From assembly GCA_031002005.1 (NCBI GenBank), contig CM061921.1, positions 130,742,036 to 130,806,035 on the forward strand: DNA of 64,000 bases, given 5' to 3'. Below the pieces are notes generated by a model. It saw only the letters and a program-made list of their open reading frames with translations. It searched no databases and was not told the origin of the DNA. A program made the position numbers and the translations under genes. This DNA is from Vandiemenella viatica. Its lineage: Eukaryota > Arthropoda > Insecta > Orthoptera > Morabidae. Each line of letters starts with the position of its first letter. The first letter of the stretch is position 1. This document shows positions 46,401 through 56,484 of this stretch, in pieces.

Positions 46401-46503
46401 AAAAAAAAAAATTCACCGAAACCACCATACCTACACTGTGGAAATGCAATGTAGGTGTTTTATTTTCTTCCTAGTGATTGTTGTTAGGTTGAAATACGGC
46501 CTG

Positions 46504-46548
<45 letters not shown>
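46504..46548. repeat. A45 homopolymer
   Basis: Forty-five A residues inside the nested element, between diverged copies of the tandem unit. Its exact length is unlikely to be reliable. Confidence 0.9.
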
Positions 46549-46550
<2 letters not shown>

Positions 46551-46712
46551 TCACCAAAATTACAAGGAACTATACCTATAACTGATTTTTAACACGCTAT
46601 ATCTCGAAAACCAAGCGAGATATCAAATAATTTTATTCTTTACTTTCGATTTGTTTCGCTGAGTTCTGTAAGAATTTATCATCAGGTTGTGGCGCCACGG
46701 TAATGATAGAAC

Positions 46713-46862
46713 CAGTACCGGATTAACCCGCACCTAGGCTAGATGGGCGACCTTCTTTTTTTTGTTTTTGTTTTAGCTCTACAATTTTCCCCCAGATAAT
46801 AAAAATTAAGGGCCCCATCTTCACATTTGCTACGGGCGCCACGCTATCTTAATCCGGCCCTG
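46713..46862. mobile_element. hAT-type MITE, 150 bp
   Basis: Ends CAGTACCGGATTAA and, reversed, CAGGGCCGGATTAAG are flanked by the perfect 8-bp duplication GATAGAAC (46705-46712 and 46863-46870). It is non-coding. It sits inside the CATG-ended element, which sits inside the hAT transposon. Confidence 0.93.
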
Positions 46863-48990
46863 GATAGAACTGCCGGTTATAATGCAGACTGGACCAAAAG
46901 ATAACTTTGCTGCACATGCAGATTGGTTGTTCTATTTTTTTACTAATCCTTGTGCTTAAGTTGAAACGCGACCTGAACCAGAATAAAAACGTCATCAAAA
47001 TCTGAAATTTTAAAAATAGAACTTTTAAAAAATGATCACTTCAAAAGAGCTCATAGTTTCTGAGCTTTTTTAGAAGATATTTTGCTGTTAGTGGCCTATA
47101 TAATTTTGCTAGCAAAATCAGTGCATTCGTAAATCAGCAGCTAACAACTAATAATAAATAAATTGTTTGTTCTTTTCTGGTACACACCGCATTTCAACCT
47201 AACAACATTTCCATTAATATTGCCGCTACAAAATCAAACTATGTAGACACACCTAAACACATGAAATGCATCGCGAACTACATTTCGGGTAACAACGTTT
47301 ACTTAATCACGTTTAGTAGTTCGCACAGCACAAATTATCACAATTAATTTCATAGTACACTTTCAGTGTAAACTGAAACTTTAATAAAGCCTGCAAATAC
47401 CATATTCACTGTGTCTCGATGTAAACTTGACCCGCTTAAATTAAATTTTCAACACTTGTCTACAATAAGGCTAGCTTTTCAGGAGCAAATAGTAACATAT
47501 GCTACTTGTCTACAGTAAACCAACAAAAATTAGAGAACGATATGATCCTATTGAGAGCAATGAATAAATTTATAGCAATAGGTCCTAATGTTGTAGTTAC
47601 CTATCAGATACTTCAAGAACGATAATTACAATGTGACTTACATGTGAAACGCTATTCCAGGTTGTTTCCTACCTTGTCTGTTTCTGCAACCATATGCAAC
47701 ACAACTTGTCATTATAGAAAACTTTAAAATATTAGAAAATTAAATATTCTCAGCAGCTGACACAGTGCAAACTGCCCAATGTTTTGGGGGGATCCCTATG
47801 GCCCCCGCGCATGTGCAGTAGGAGAGCATTTTTTTTCAGGAGGTTTCACAGACTTAGCGTTATTTAGTCTCCATATATTCCTTCCTCCATGATTAAAAGT
47901 AGCTGTTGCGTGTTCCTACTCTTTTCTTTTGACCTGAGATGTACAGCTGTTTTAGAATGTTGTTCAAGTTGAAATGTTTTATCGAATTTTATTTTCTTCT
48001 CACATATTTGACAGTAGGCCTACACAACTCCACCGTCACTAGAACAGTCGCTGTTGCCTGAAATCCACTGCTTAATTAAAAATGATCTTGTACATTTTTC
48101 TTTAGGCATTTTTGCAGTCAGATTAAACAAAACTATTCTTAGTACACGAACACTCCTGTCGACACAAACTTTGAGGCTACTACTTTTGGAAAGGATTGTA
48201 CAGGTGCCTTTAAAAGTACATAACCTTGAGGTCTGAAAGCAATGAATCTATTCCCAGGAAAACTGGTTCGTGCCGCAAGTAGGGGAATATTCGGGAAAAG
48301 AAAACTACTGGCCTTCCCGGTAGTTGTTGCAAGAACAAACACACTGGTGGATTACGAATATTCCCAGCGGAGGTAAATACTTGTCATTGTCGTCTCTTCA
48401 AACAAGAATTTGCCGCCCGACGCAGTGTAGAGCTATTCTTTGATTTTTCCCTCCCCCTCCCCCACTCCCCGTGTGAATGTTGACGCTCAGGGCAGTAGAG
48501 AAGGTCGCCGCCACACAAATTTGCCATTTACAGCACCTCCAAACACGTCACTGTGCGAGTTTGGATCAGGTAAAAAGTTCTCTACATGTGAATGCCAGTA
48601 TAAGAAAATCCAGTTTACTCCAAGAATTTGACAGACTTATTGCGGTGCCCAAGGATCTCCAACATACAGATACATTAGGCTTTTTCAGTTTCTTTAGAAG
48701 TATCGGATATTTGGTTATGAGATGAAATAAATGCTGAAATATGCACATATCCTTAGAATATGCACTAACCTTCAAAATATTCATTTGCATATGCTTTTTT
48801 TAAAAATCCGGGCCCTAGTGATCACACATGGGCGATCCTAATCAAAACAGCTTTATTTTACACCATCAAAATAAATCGAACTGTCAATGCCTTGGAAAAT
48901 CTCCGGTGATATCCGTAAGCGAGTCTAGGTACGGGATGTCTAATGTTTTTCGAACGGTAATGCGCCGTTGCGTGTCGGTTAGTTCAAATG

Positions 48991-49256
48991 CAGGGGCGGA
49001 TCTATGGGGGGGGGGACTAGGAGGCTCAAGCCCCCCCAAAAGTATCTGGGTCCACCCCCGACATTGTAATTTTGAGACCTTTTTATTTAGCTCTACGGAT
49101 TCGAGGCCTGAGGAGGCTATAAAGATTACCCCATGGCCGACTCAAGCCCTCCCCCCCCCAAAAAAACCAAAATCCATTGAAGGCAAGCCCTCTGAACCAA
49201 AATTCACTCAAGCCAAGCCCCCCCCCCCCCAAACCAAAATCCGGGATCCGCCCCTG
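48991..49256. mobile_element. hAT-type MITE, 266 bp
   Basis: Ends CAGGGGCGGATC and GATCCGCCCCTG are perfect inverted repeats, flanked by the 8-bp duplication TTCAAATG (48983-48990 and 49257-49264). The interior is dominated by G runs on the left and repeated AAGCCCCCCC/AACCAAAATCC units on the right. A related, decayed copy is at 2535-2832. Confidence 0.95.
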
Positions 49257-49484
49257 TTCAAATGTGCCGGCCGTGTGAAACCCAATGCTATGAATTCAAG
49301 TCACACGCATGCTGAGCACTGTCAGTATATAGGATATCTAAATTACATATGTTGATAATTAAATGACAGGGCACTGTCCTCTGACTAATGGTTTCCTTCT
49401 CCGCCAGGAGGACCCACCGAAATATGATGCAATGTTTGAAGGGGCAATCTCATGACCCGGTTCGCCGAAAATTCGCTAGGTACA

Positions 49485-49975
49485 CCACTGCTGTAGTTAG
49501 ACAGTGGCAGCATAATCGGTATTGCACAAAGGCATTCAAACACCTAGCGGCGGGCCTGCTTGTGGCGTACCTTTGACGGTGTGCCACATTTTAACTGATT
49601 GTGTACTGTTTTTAGACTTAGGAGCAGGCGTTGGCTTAGCCAACAATCTGTCTATTTTTTCAAATGATGACTGTGGCAATGTAGCTAAGATTTTAAAATT
49701 CAGTGTACTGGCCAGTCTTGTTCCAAAAGATTTGGGCAGACTGGCCTAGATTTTAAGATGGATGGGTGGCCCCTTCACAGCTGCCACCGATCCATGTATA
49801 TTGTTGCTGTCTTAGTTTTACGCTATTAAATCTGGTTTGCCTATTTATAGCCAGCCAAGGTCGACCATACAGACAGTAATTTGCTAAATTTTTAAGCCAC
49901 ATGCTACACTGGTTATTGTGAGGGTGCTAATGACCACGCTGTCAATGCGCCATGAATTCCCAGTAACAACAACAA
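49485..49975 (+). pseudogene. LINE C family ORF2 C-terminus and 3' UTR
   Basis: On the plus strand VCHILTDCVLFLDL (about 49581-49620) is the terminal C-C-H-C-like segment of Jockey-group ORF2. A frame continues to about 49748. The following 3' UTR, TTTTAAGATGGATGGGTGGC to AACAACAACAACAATT at 49978, matches the LINE C 3' UTR (25108-25480) in opposite orientation. It is a 5'-truncated second copy of the same family. Confidence 0.8.
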
Positions 49976-50289
49976 CAATTAAATGTTGGAAATAAATATT
50001 CACATGCAGTTGTGTGTTCTGTATCTGAGACAAATAATATTTTAACTGAGACAAATAATATGAATGAGAAGCTACATGGCTTGGCTTGAGACCCCCCATG
50101 CCTCCCCACATAGCCCGGAATAGCTTTCTAACCAACCCCCTAGACCGAGCCACATTGTTTATGAATGCTCCCCAGACAATGAGGTTTTCCTCGATGGTTA
50201 CACAGTGTACCACAGATATAGAGGAGCAATTGGTGGAGTGTTATTCATACTGGTTACCAAAGACTACCACAGTTTACTGGTATTTATAG

Positions 50290-50972
50290 ATCATGGAGCA
50301 TGGGGTAAATTTCTGGAGTATTGGTAATAAAAACAAGAAAAAATCAGGGTGCTGGTTGCTTACTGTAGTGGAAGAATGAATGATAAAGCTCTTCAGAAGA
50401 AACTAAATTCATAGTCAGAGTTCAGAAGTGAGCATAGAATGGTCATTAATGGTGGGGATTTAAATTTACTGAGTGTTAACTGGGTAGCAAATAAGACTAA
50501 TAACAGAGATTTGCAAATACCTAAATAATGGAAGGAGGCTTTACACAAGTGATAGAGCAGAACCCAAGGGGATGAAACATATTGGATATCTTCCTAATAA
50601 AGCCCGATGATAACATTGTAGGGTTTCAAGTAACTGAAGGAATAAGTGATCATGAAGCAGTTCTGATTGATAGTAGAGGATTCAGTAAACCAGTGGCCAA
50701 AATTGAAGGCGGAAATAGATACAATTATAAAATAGCACAGATTTCGAAATTGCAGAGATATTTCAAGGAAAGTTTCAGCAACTGGAAGGATGGCACAAGT
50801 ACAGTGAAGTCAAAGTCAGAAGAATTCAAGGTGATAGTAAAAAGGGTGAAGAAATATCTATTCCAAAACAGAAAATATAGAGAAATACAGAACCTATATA
50901 CTATAATAGGGAGGTGAAAAGAGAACTTAACAGAGTTAGGAGATAGCACAGCAGAAGGGAATACTTGAAACA
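50290..50972 (+). pseudogene. LINE A (CR1-like), endonuclease part
   Basis: The frame gives RVLVAYCSGRMNDKALQKKL near 50355, MVINGGDLNLLSVNWVANKT (50440-50500), the AP-endonuclease GDFNLPxVNW motif, and ILDIFLIKPDDNIVGFQVTE then GISDHEAVLIDS (catalytic SDH, about 50580-50680). It ends in REVKRELNRVRR-like sequence at about 50970, where LINE B is inserted. LINE A resumes at 56485. Stops at 50405, 50530 and elsewhere make it inactive. The part upstream of 50290 is lost. Confidence 0.85.
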
Positions 50973-51055
50973 ACTACAATACAATACATTCATTTTCCAT
51001 TGATCCCAATATAAGAGACTGGCTCTGAGGATGTAGAAAGTTGTCAATTTACAGA

Positions 51056-51250
51056 TAAACAGTTGCATAACAAAATAATACATACACCAGTAGATGTACA
51101 GTCATAGAATACATGGTACATTAAACAATTCCATAACAAAATAATACATACACCACAAGATGTACAGTCATAGCATACATGGTACCGTAAACAATTGCGT
51201 AACAAAATAATACACACACCAGGAGATGTACAGTCATAGCATACGTCGTA
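51056..51250 (-). repeat. LINE B 3' UTR tandem repeat, 3 units of about 65 bp
   Basis: AACA(G/A)TT(G/C)C(A/G)TAACAAAATAATACA starts units at about 51056, 51123 and 51188. Each continues to GATGTACAGTCATAG and then ATACAT- or ATACGT-type sequence. Tandem repeats in LINE 3' UTRs can serve the RT as recognition sites, but that is not shown here. Confidence 0.85.
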
Positions 51251-51347
51251 AATTAATTATGTAAACTACATTTACACAAGCTACTGGCAGTTATTTTGTA
51301 GATACCTTAGAAATAAATTCTTCGACAGAGTAGAAGGAGTTGTCAAT

Positions 51348-52170
51348 TCAAAATTCTTTCAATTTTTTCCTGAATTTATTCTTATCATCTGTTAGACATT
51401 TAATATGTGTTGGGAGCTTATTGAAGATATGTATCCCTGAATATCGAACCCCTTTTTGAACAAATGACAATGACTTGTAATCCTTGTGAAGATCATTTTT
51501 ACTTCTATTGCCATAATTGTGTATTTTACTATTTGTTTCAAACAAAGTATGATTTGTGACTATAAAGAACATTATATATACTCAGACACTAATGTTAAAA
51601 TCCCTAACGTCTTGAACAGCTCTCTACATGAAGTTCTATTGCTAATCCCACACATAATTCGTATTACTCGCTTTTGGGCTCTGAACACTTTGTCTCTAAG
51701 GGTAGAATTGCCCCAGAATATTATTCCATATGACAATAAGGAGTAAAAATAAGCAAAATAAACTAGCTGCCTCATACCGAGATCACCTATAGCTGAAATT
51801 GTACGAATTGCAAATGTGGCTGCACCCAATCGCTTTAGTAAGTCAGAAACATGTACTTTCCAATTTAAATTATGATGAATATACAAACCTAGAAATTTCA
51901 CACTCTCTACCTCTTGAATGGACTGGCCTGCAAATTTTATGTCTATATCTGTTGTTAATCTGTGTGATGTACTGAATTGCATATACTGAGTTTTATCAAA
52001 GTTTAAAGACAAGTCATTAGCTGTAAACCTTAATTAATCAGTTAAAAGACATAATTTGAAATATATTCCATAGATAAATCTGGAGTATTTATAATTCCTA
52101 TGTTTGTGTCATCTGCAAATTGTATAAATTTTGAGTTTTGGGATGAAACACAAGGTAGATCATTTATATA
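51348..52170 (-). pseudogene. LINE B ORF2, RT C-terminal half
   Basis: On the minus strand the piece next to the mariner gives INDLPCVSSQNSKFIQFADD (about 52165-52110), with the catalytic FADD. MSLNFDKTQYMQFS and VKFLGLYIHHNLNWKVHV follow at 51572-52012. The C-terminal RELFKTLGILT then runs into YSGIHIFNKLPTHIKCL and NKFRKKLKEF at 51348-51572, the typical end of CR1/Jockey-type ORF2 proteins. Frameshifts occur near 52025 and 51572. Confidence 0.87.
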
Positions 52171-52172
52171 TA

Positions 52173-53644
52173 TGAGGGTTGTGGCATAAGTCATGGCAAC
52201 TATTTTTTTCTTGGAGATATGTGAACGGATCACAAACGTATGTATGTCGTGTGAAAGTTCTGCAGGTATAGTGTGTATGCAGAACAACAGATGGCTCTGT
52301 GATAGCTGGTAGTAGCGCAGCGAGGGCTTTGAAATCAGTCAGTTGGTGAGTGTCGTGCGAGATGCAAGTAACACGTGTTGAGCAGTGTGCTTACATCAAA
52401 ATAGCCGTTCTCCGAGGGAGAAATGCGATGGAATGTCACAGTGAATTAGTGGAAGCCCTTGGGAATAATGCCCTACCATACCGCATAGTAGCACGGTGGG
52501 TAGGAAAGTTTCAGCAAGGACGTGTGTCAACTAGTGATGAGCAACATTCGGGATGACCGGTCAGTGTGCGGACCGACGTGGCACATACCGTCATCGAGCA
52601 GCTCATGGCTGAAGACAAACGATGGATGCTACGGGAGTCAGAGAGGGAAAGTGGCTACAAGAAACACACCGTCCACAGGATATTGTGTAATGACATGCAC
52701 CTACGCAATATCGCATCGTGGTGGGTGCCGCATGACCTGATGGAACTTCAAAGGTCAGTGCGCTATACAATATGCTCCGACCACCTTGCTCGCTGGCAAC
52801 AGGACGGTGATCAATTCTTGTCATGAATAATCACCATCGATGAATTTTGGGCCAGGGCATATGAACCAGAACTGAAACGTCAGTCTGTGGAGTGGCAACA
52901 TGCTGGATCACCAAGGAGGCAGAATCCTTCCCCAGTCAAACTGATGATGATCGTTGTGTATGACATCAGGGGTGTCATTGTTCGCCACTTTGTTCCTCAT
53001 GGCAGAACAGTGACCGCACAGTACTACAGGGACTTCCTGATGCAACAGGTACGACAGGGCGTTCGGGATAAACGTCCAAATGTTTTGGACAGTGCAATAA
53101 TCCTGCACGACAATGCAAGACCACATAAAGCAGAGTGTGTAGGGCAGCTACTGCGATGTTGGGGATGGGAAGAATTGGAGCACCCACCGTACTCTCTCAA
53201 CATTTCGCCCTGTGACTTTGATCTTATTCGCATGACTAAGGAACCACTACATGGCATTGTCCTCTTTGCAACATGAGAGGACAATGCCAACAGGTGGCCC
53301 GATTCACACATGGTGCGGCACATGCTGAGGCTGATGGTATTCAGCGCTTCTCACATCGTTGGCAGCATGTGATGACAGTAGCAGGGGACTACTTTGAGGG
53401 TCTTTAGGCCCAGGTTTGTCATGTCAACTTTATTTGTACTGTGTTGTTATTCTTTTGCACCATCAAGGCCATATTGCCCTGTATACTACCGTAATAAATT
53501 AGTGTGTTACGATATTTCAGTGTTATTCATTGTCCACATGTGTAGTCAACACCTTGTCCTTTCATCTGTATATGTCACATTTTCCAACCGGACTGGTTTC
53601 TTCCAGAAAAAAAATAGTTGCCATGACTTATGCCCCAACCCTCG
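52173..53644 (+). mobile_element. mariner transposon 3, nested in LINE B
   Basis: The element is 1472 bp between TA at 52171-52172 and 53645-53646. Ends are TGAGGGTTGTGGCATAAGTC and, reversed, CGAGGGTTGGGGCATAAGTC, continuing ATGGCAACTATTTTTTTCT. It splits the LINE B RT between GSILGPLLFL (53655-53690) and IYINDLP (52170), which become contiguous when it is removed. Confidence 0.95.
52362..53400 (+). pseudogene. mariner 3 transposase, full length but broken
   Basis: The transposase reads from MQVTRVEQCAYIKIAVLRGR (52362) through the helix-turn-helix ALPYRIVARWVGKFQ and GYKKHTVHRILCNDMHLRNI to HLARWQQDGDQFLS. A TGA at 52824 interrupts it just before ITIDEFW (first Asp). ILHDNARPHKAE (second Asp, about 53101-53136) and PPYSLNISPCDFDLI (third Asp) are 34 residues apart. 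All three catalytic Asp residues are present. Frameshifts near 52553 and 53220 also break it. It resembles mariner 2 more than mariner 1. Confidence 0.9.
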
Positions 53645-53646
53645 TA

Positions 53647-54120
53647 TTAAAAACAATAGGGGCCCCAATATGGAACCCTGAGGTACTCCACATCTGATTA
53701 ATTTCCACTCACAAAACAGAGGACCTCTTAAGGCAGCCTTAAAATTATCCATTGACACTTTCTGTTTTCTATTTAGAAGGTAAGAACTAAGCCATTTATT
53801 AACAATGTCATCTATACCATAATACTTTAATTTCTGTATCAGAATTTTATGATCTATACAGTCAAATGTCTTAGATAAGTCACAAAAAATTCCCACAGGA
53901 ATTAATTTATCATTTATTCCTTCTAAAATATTGTCAGTGAATGCAAATATAGCTTGTTCTGTTGAATGACCATTTGAAAACGAAATTGTGATTTAGTTAG
54001 AATATTATTATTTTTAAGGTGTTCATAAACTCTATTGTACATTGCTTTCTCAAAAACTTTGGAGAAGGCTGTTAGTAATGAAATTGGTCAGTAATTCGAA
54101 ATGGCTGCCTTATCTCCCTT
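53647..54120 (-). pseudogene. LINE B ORF2, RT N-terminal half
   Basis: The minus-strand frame reads MGIFCDLSKTFDCIDHKILI (53896), YLLNRKQKVSMDN and IRCGVPQGSILGPLLFLI, the RT palm (first catalytic Asp in FCDLSKTFD) and fingers, and runs into mariner 3. Upstream, up to about 54120, a degraded stretch corresponds to the YRPIS to QxGF segment. Confidence 0.87.
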
Positions 54121-54651
54121 TTTATAGAGTGGTTTAACTACAGCATACTTAAGCCTTTCTGGAAAAGTACCCTCAAGTAAAGATATATTAAACAGATAAC
54201 TTAGTATATTACTTAATTCTGTGGAGCACAATTTAATTAATCTGCTGGAAATTAAGTGACCTGATAATTTTCTTATTTCTTCTGGAGTAGCTAATTTTAC
54301 AAATTTTACTTGGAACCCTGTTCTGACAAAATCCATACTGTGTGTCACTGAGCTATTAGCAGTCAACTTATCAGCAACAGATAAAAAATGTTTATTAAAT
54401 AAATCAGCAATTGAAAAATTAGATTCTACTGAATTTTCTTTGATAAAAATATCATCACTTGTTTGATTAATTTTTCCTATTTCCTTTTTTACAATGTCCC
54501 ATATTGTCTTAATTTTATTTTCAGAATTATGAATTTTATGTTTGTAGTACATAATTTTAGATTCTTTAATAACTTTTTTCAGTATTTTGCAGTACTGTTT
54601 GTAATGTGTTTTAACATTAGCATTCTCACTGTTCCTAGATGCAATATACAA
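54088..54651 (-). pseudogene. LINE B ORF2, linker and RT start
   Basis: The 187-codon frame has KTHYKQYCKILKKVIKESKI, KTIWDIVKKEIGKIN and FNKHFLSVADKLT. It closes with GTFPERLKYAVVKPLYKKGD and KAAISNY, the entry to the reverse transcriptase (FPxxLKxAxVxPLYKKGD...NYRPIS). It connects the endonuclease to the RT. Confidence 0.85.
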
Positions 54652-54783
54652 CTTCCTTTAATTAATGCATGATGTTCTAATGCCAATAGTTATCCAAAGT
54701 TTTTGTTCTTTTCGAGAAGCATGACACTTTTTTAACATGAAACAACTTTCAAAGTAATTTAATACAATGCTACTAAAAATGTT

Positions 54784-55640
54784 TTATTTTTCATCCATAC
54801 CTTGTGCACTGTAAACATGTTCCCAGTTTATGGTATTGAGGCACCTTCTAAAACAAGTAACTGACTCATCATTTATTACACGCTGAAGTCTAAAAACATT
54901 ACTCTTAGAGCTCATTCTTATTGAAGTGTTGATGGTTAATAACTGGGTATTGTTATCTGAAAGTCCATTGATGGATGGTTTGATGGTATAACTGAATTTT
55001 GAGGTATCATTGTCTATAGCTGAGTGACTATTATTCATTATTCTAGTTGGAAAATTAACTACCTGCGTTAAATTGAATGAACTGACTGATGATTCTAACA
55101 TGACTTTACAGGGTAAGTTATTTAGAAAATCTACATTAACATCACCACATACGACTATGTTGACTTCTTTTCTGCTTAAAAATGTTAACAAGAGTTCAAA
55201 TTGGTTCATAAAAATAGAAAAGTTTCCCGATGGTGCTCTGTATATTGTTACTATTATGAAAATTTCATTACTGAAATTTAATAGTGTAGCACAAGCTTCA
55301 AAATGTTGATCAAGAAAATAGTTGCTAATACTTATATCCTCAAAACTATAACCATTTCTAACATAAGTCACAAACTCCTCCTTTCTCCAAGTTTGTTCTA
55401 CAATAATGAGAAGCTAAATTAAAGTCAGTTACATTTGACATACCTATTCCTGTAGTTATGTGGTGTTCAGACAAGCATAAAACATCAATTCTATTGATAT
55501 CATTTAATTCATTTATGTGGACTAGAAATTCATCCACTTTGTTTGTTAACCCTCTGATATTCTGATGTAATAAATTACTCCCTACACAACTTTTAATTTT
55601 CGTGTCTGAAAACTCATTATTATTTAAACTAATTTCTTTA
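54784..55640 (-). pseudogene. LINE B ORF2 endonuclease
   Basis: The minus strand carries an AP-like endonuclease with IFIIVTIYRAPSGNFSIFMN, then NIVVCGDVNVDFLNN (55200-55130), SFNLTQVVNFPTRI and the terminal SDNNTQLLTI segment, in which the usual SDH motif is SDN. It is preceded by a degraded N-terminal part to 55640 (INVLCLSEHHITT-type sequence near 55470). The enzyme would nick target DNA. The change at the catalytic His and the frame breaks make it inactive. Confidence 0.82.
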
Positions 55641-56484
55641 AAATTCTCTGCCTAATACATGATCGTAATCTAAAAAAGGAGCTGCCCTAACACCATTAAC
55701 AACAGGAATCTTTTCATGTGAATTTGTGTCACCAATTAATTGTTTTGCTATCAGATCTGAAAGAACCCCCTTCCCTCTACTATTGAGGTGTAGGCCGTGC
55801 CTAGTATAACCCCACCTATCAATAGCATCTACAGGTACCAAGCCCATGCCAGAGCCAATATCAGACATAAGATACCGTTCCAGTTCCAGATTCACTCGCC
55901 TCACAGCAAAGTTCATCTGTGGCCGATCATAGTGTCTCAAGACTGCCATCACACTGACCCGAGTGTGGCACGTTGCTTCTGATATTTTCTCCAGGTCATC
56001 TCTGATACTATACCTATCATTCCTGCCCAAACTATTTCCCACTCCTCCCACTATCACTATATGATCCTAATCTGTGAAATCCTTACACAAAGAACCAATA
56101 TCTTCTACTACTTGAGCAAGACTAGCACTAAGTTTGAAGAAACTTATGACCTGGAAACCTGATCCTAATTTTTCCTGCACCAAAGGCCTAACACCTCGTC
56201 CATGACAACTACCTAGCAGCAAGACTTTCTTTTTCCCTAATCCCTGCCTACCAGACTTAACTACACAGCTTTTCCTACAATTCTGCTGCTTATTACCTAC
56301 ACCTACAGCTACAGAAGGCTCATCCCTGTCTAACTCTGGCAACAAGGCAAACCTATTTTGCACCCCAACAACAAAAGAATCAGAAGCCCTTCTTGTTTTA
56401 ACTGCCCTTTTCCCTGTTACCAGTTCCCATCCATCTCTGTTTCCCTCCCCCTTTCTAGCCTCTATCAGTTCAGCCTCAAGGGCT
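55638..56484 (-). pseudogene. LINE B ORF1 with SGNH-hydrolase-like domain
   Basis: Two frames cover ORF1. In 56067-56484, VLLLGSCHGRGVRPLVQEKL carries the block-I-like GSxHGRG (candidate nucleophile Ser). In 55638-56057, IVGGVGNSLGR resembles the GGxND block, and YTRHGLHLNSRGKGVLSDLI contains the H-x-L-H-L-N-x-x-G-K block with the catalytic His. SGNH or esterase-type ORF1 domains are known in CR1/L2-related LINEs. A stop and frameshift near 56060 divide the frame, and the N-terminus is missing by truncation. Its role in retrotransposition is not settled for the family. Confidence 0.78.

Larger units (their letters stand above)
45806..47891. mobile_element. Nested element with 25-bp TIRs beginning CATG
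   Basis: The first 25 bp (CATGGAGGAAGGAATATATG then GAGAC) recur exactly, inverted, at 47867-47891. The flanking 8 bp are GTTAAAAG (45798-45805) and ATTAAAAG (47892-47899), one mismatch apart. Removing the element and one flank copy restores the hAT transposase frame (QQLLLTQVSW), which proves the insertion. CA(T)G ends with 8-bp duplications are typical of the P superfamily, so that is the best guess. No transposase is present. The interior holds a 155-bp tandem repeat, inverted copies of it, an A45 run and a hAT-type MITE. Confidence 0.88.
44520..48040 (-). pseudogene. hAT transposase, split by an insertion
   Basis: Read on the minus strand, the N-terminal zinc finger (CQICEKKIKFDKTFQLEQHS then KTAVH, about 48022-47945) is a C2-H2 BED-like module. 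Its frame runs to QQLL at 47900 and resumes at 45805 with LTQVSWSEINTFSADLCKAF. RTFLQKYC follows near 45690, then DIGGKCVWISVDETTDSCGR (45580-45530) with the catalytic-core Asp residues. CLAHGLHRIAEEIRSLFPSV lies near 45260-45215, TRWGTC near 45090, and the dimerisation end LLYKYCPITSVDMERSFSAY near 44680-44620. Other breaks are frameshifts near 45410 and 45075 and a stop near 44985. The protein would have bound the TIRs and performed hAT cut-and-paste. It appears close to CGGBP1-type hAT families. Confidence 0.88.
44364..48817 (-). mobile_element. Complete hAT transposon with nested insert
   Basis: The element is 4454 bp and bounded by the palindromic 8-bp duplication GTGATCAC (44356-44363 and 48818-48825). 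Terminal repeats are TAAGGCCCGGAT on the left and, reversed, TAGGGCCCGGAT on the right. Subterminal TATGCACTAAC-type words repeat near both ends (44429, 44449 and, in reverse, near 48760). The transposase is coded on the minus strand from about 48040 to 44520. The copy carries a 2.1-kb foreign element at 45806-47891. Without it the hAT would be about 2.36 kb. Confidence 0.95.
50973..56484 (-). mobile_element. LINE B, SGNH-containing non-LTR retrotransposon
   Basis: This minus-strand LINE is inserted into LINE A. The junction copies AAACA at 50968-50972 and 56485-56489 are a possible short target duplication. It holds ORF1 (55638-56484), ORF2 endonuclease (54784-55640), RT (51572-54120) and a 3' UTR with a tandem repeat and an ATTGT-type tail at 50973. 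It is 5'-truncated inside ORF1 and carries mariner 3. Frames are broken but every domain is recognisable. Confidence 0.88.

Noticed and set aside
46327..46581. 84-codon frame with a poly-Lys stretch
   Set aside because: The lysines come from the A45 run. The frame crosses repeat units and is not a gene.
45949..46700. Possible CRISPR array
   Set aside because: Units are long, diverged and without unique spacers of constant size, and the context is a eukaryotic transposon.
48828..49355. 175-codon plus-strand frame
   Set aside because: It runs through the MITE at 48991-49256, including its C runs. No domain was found.
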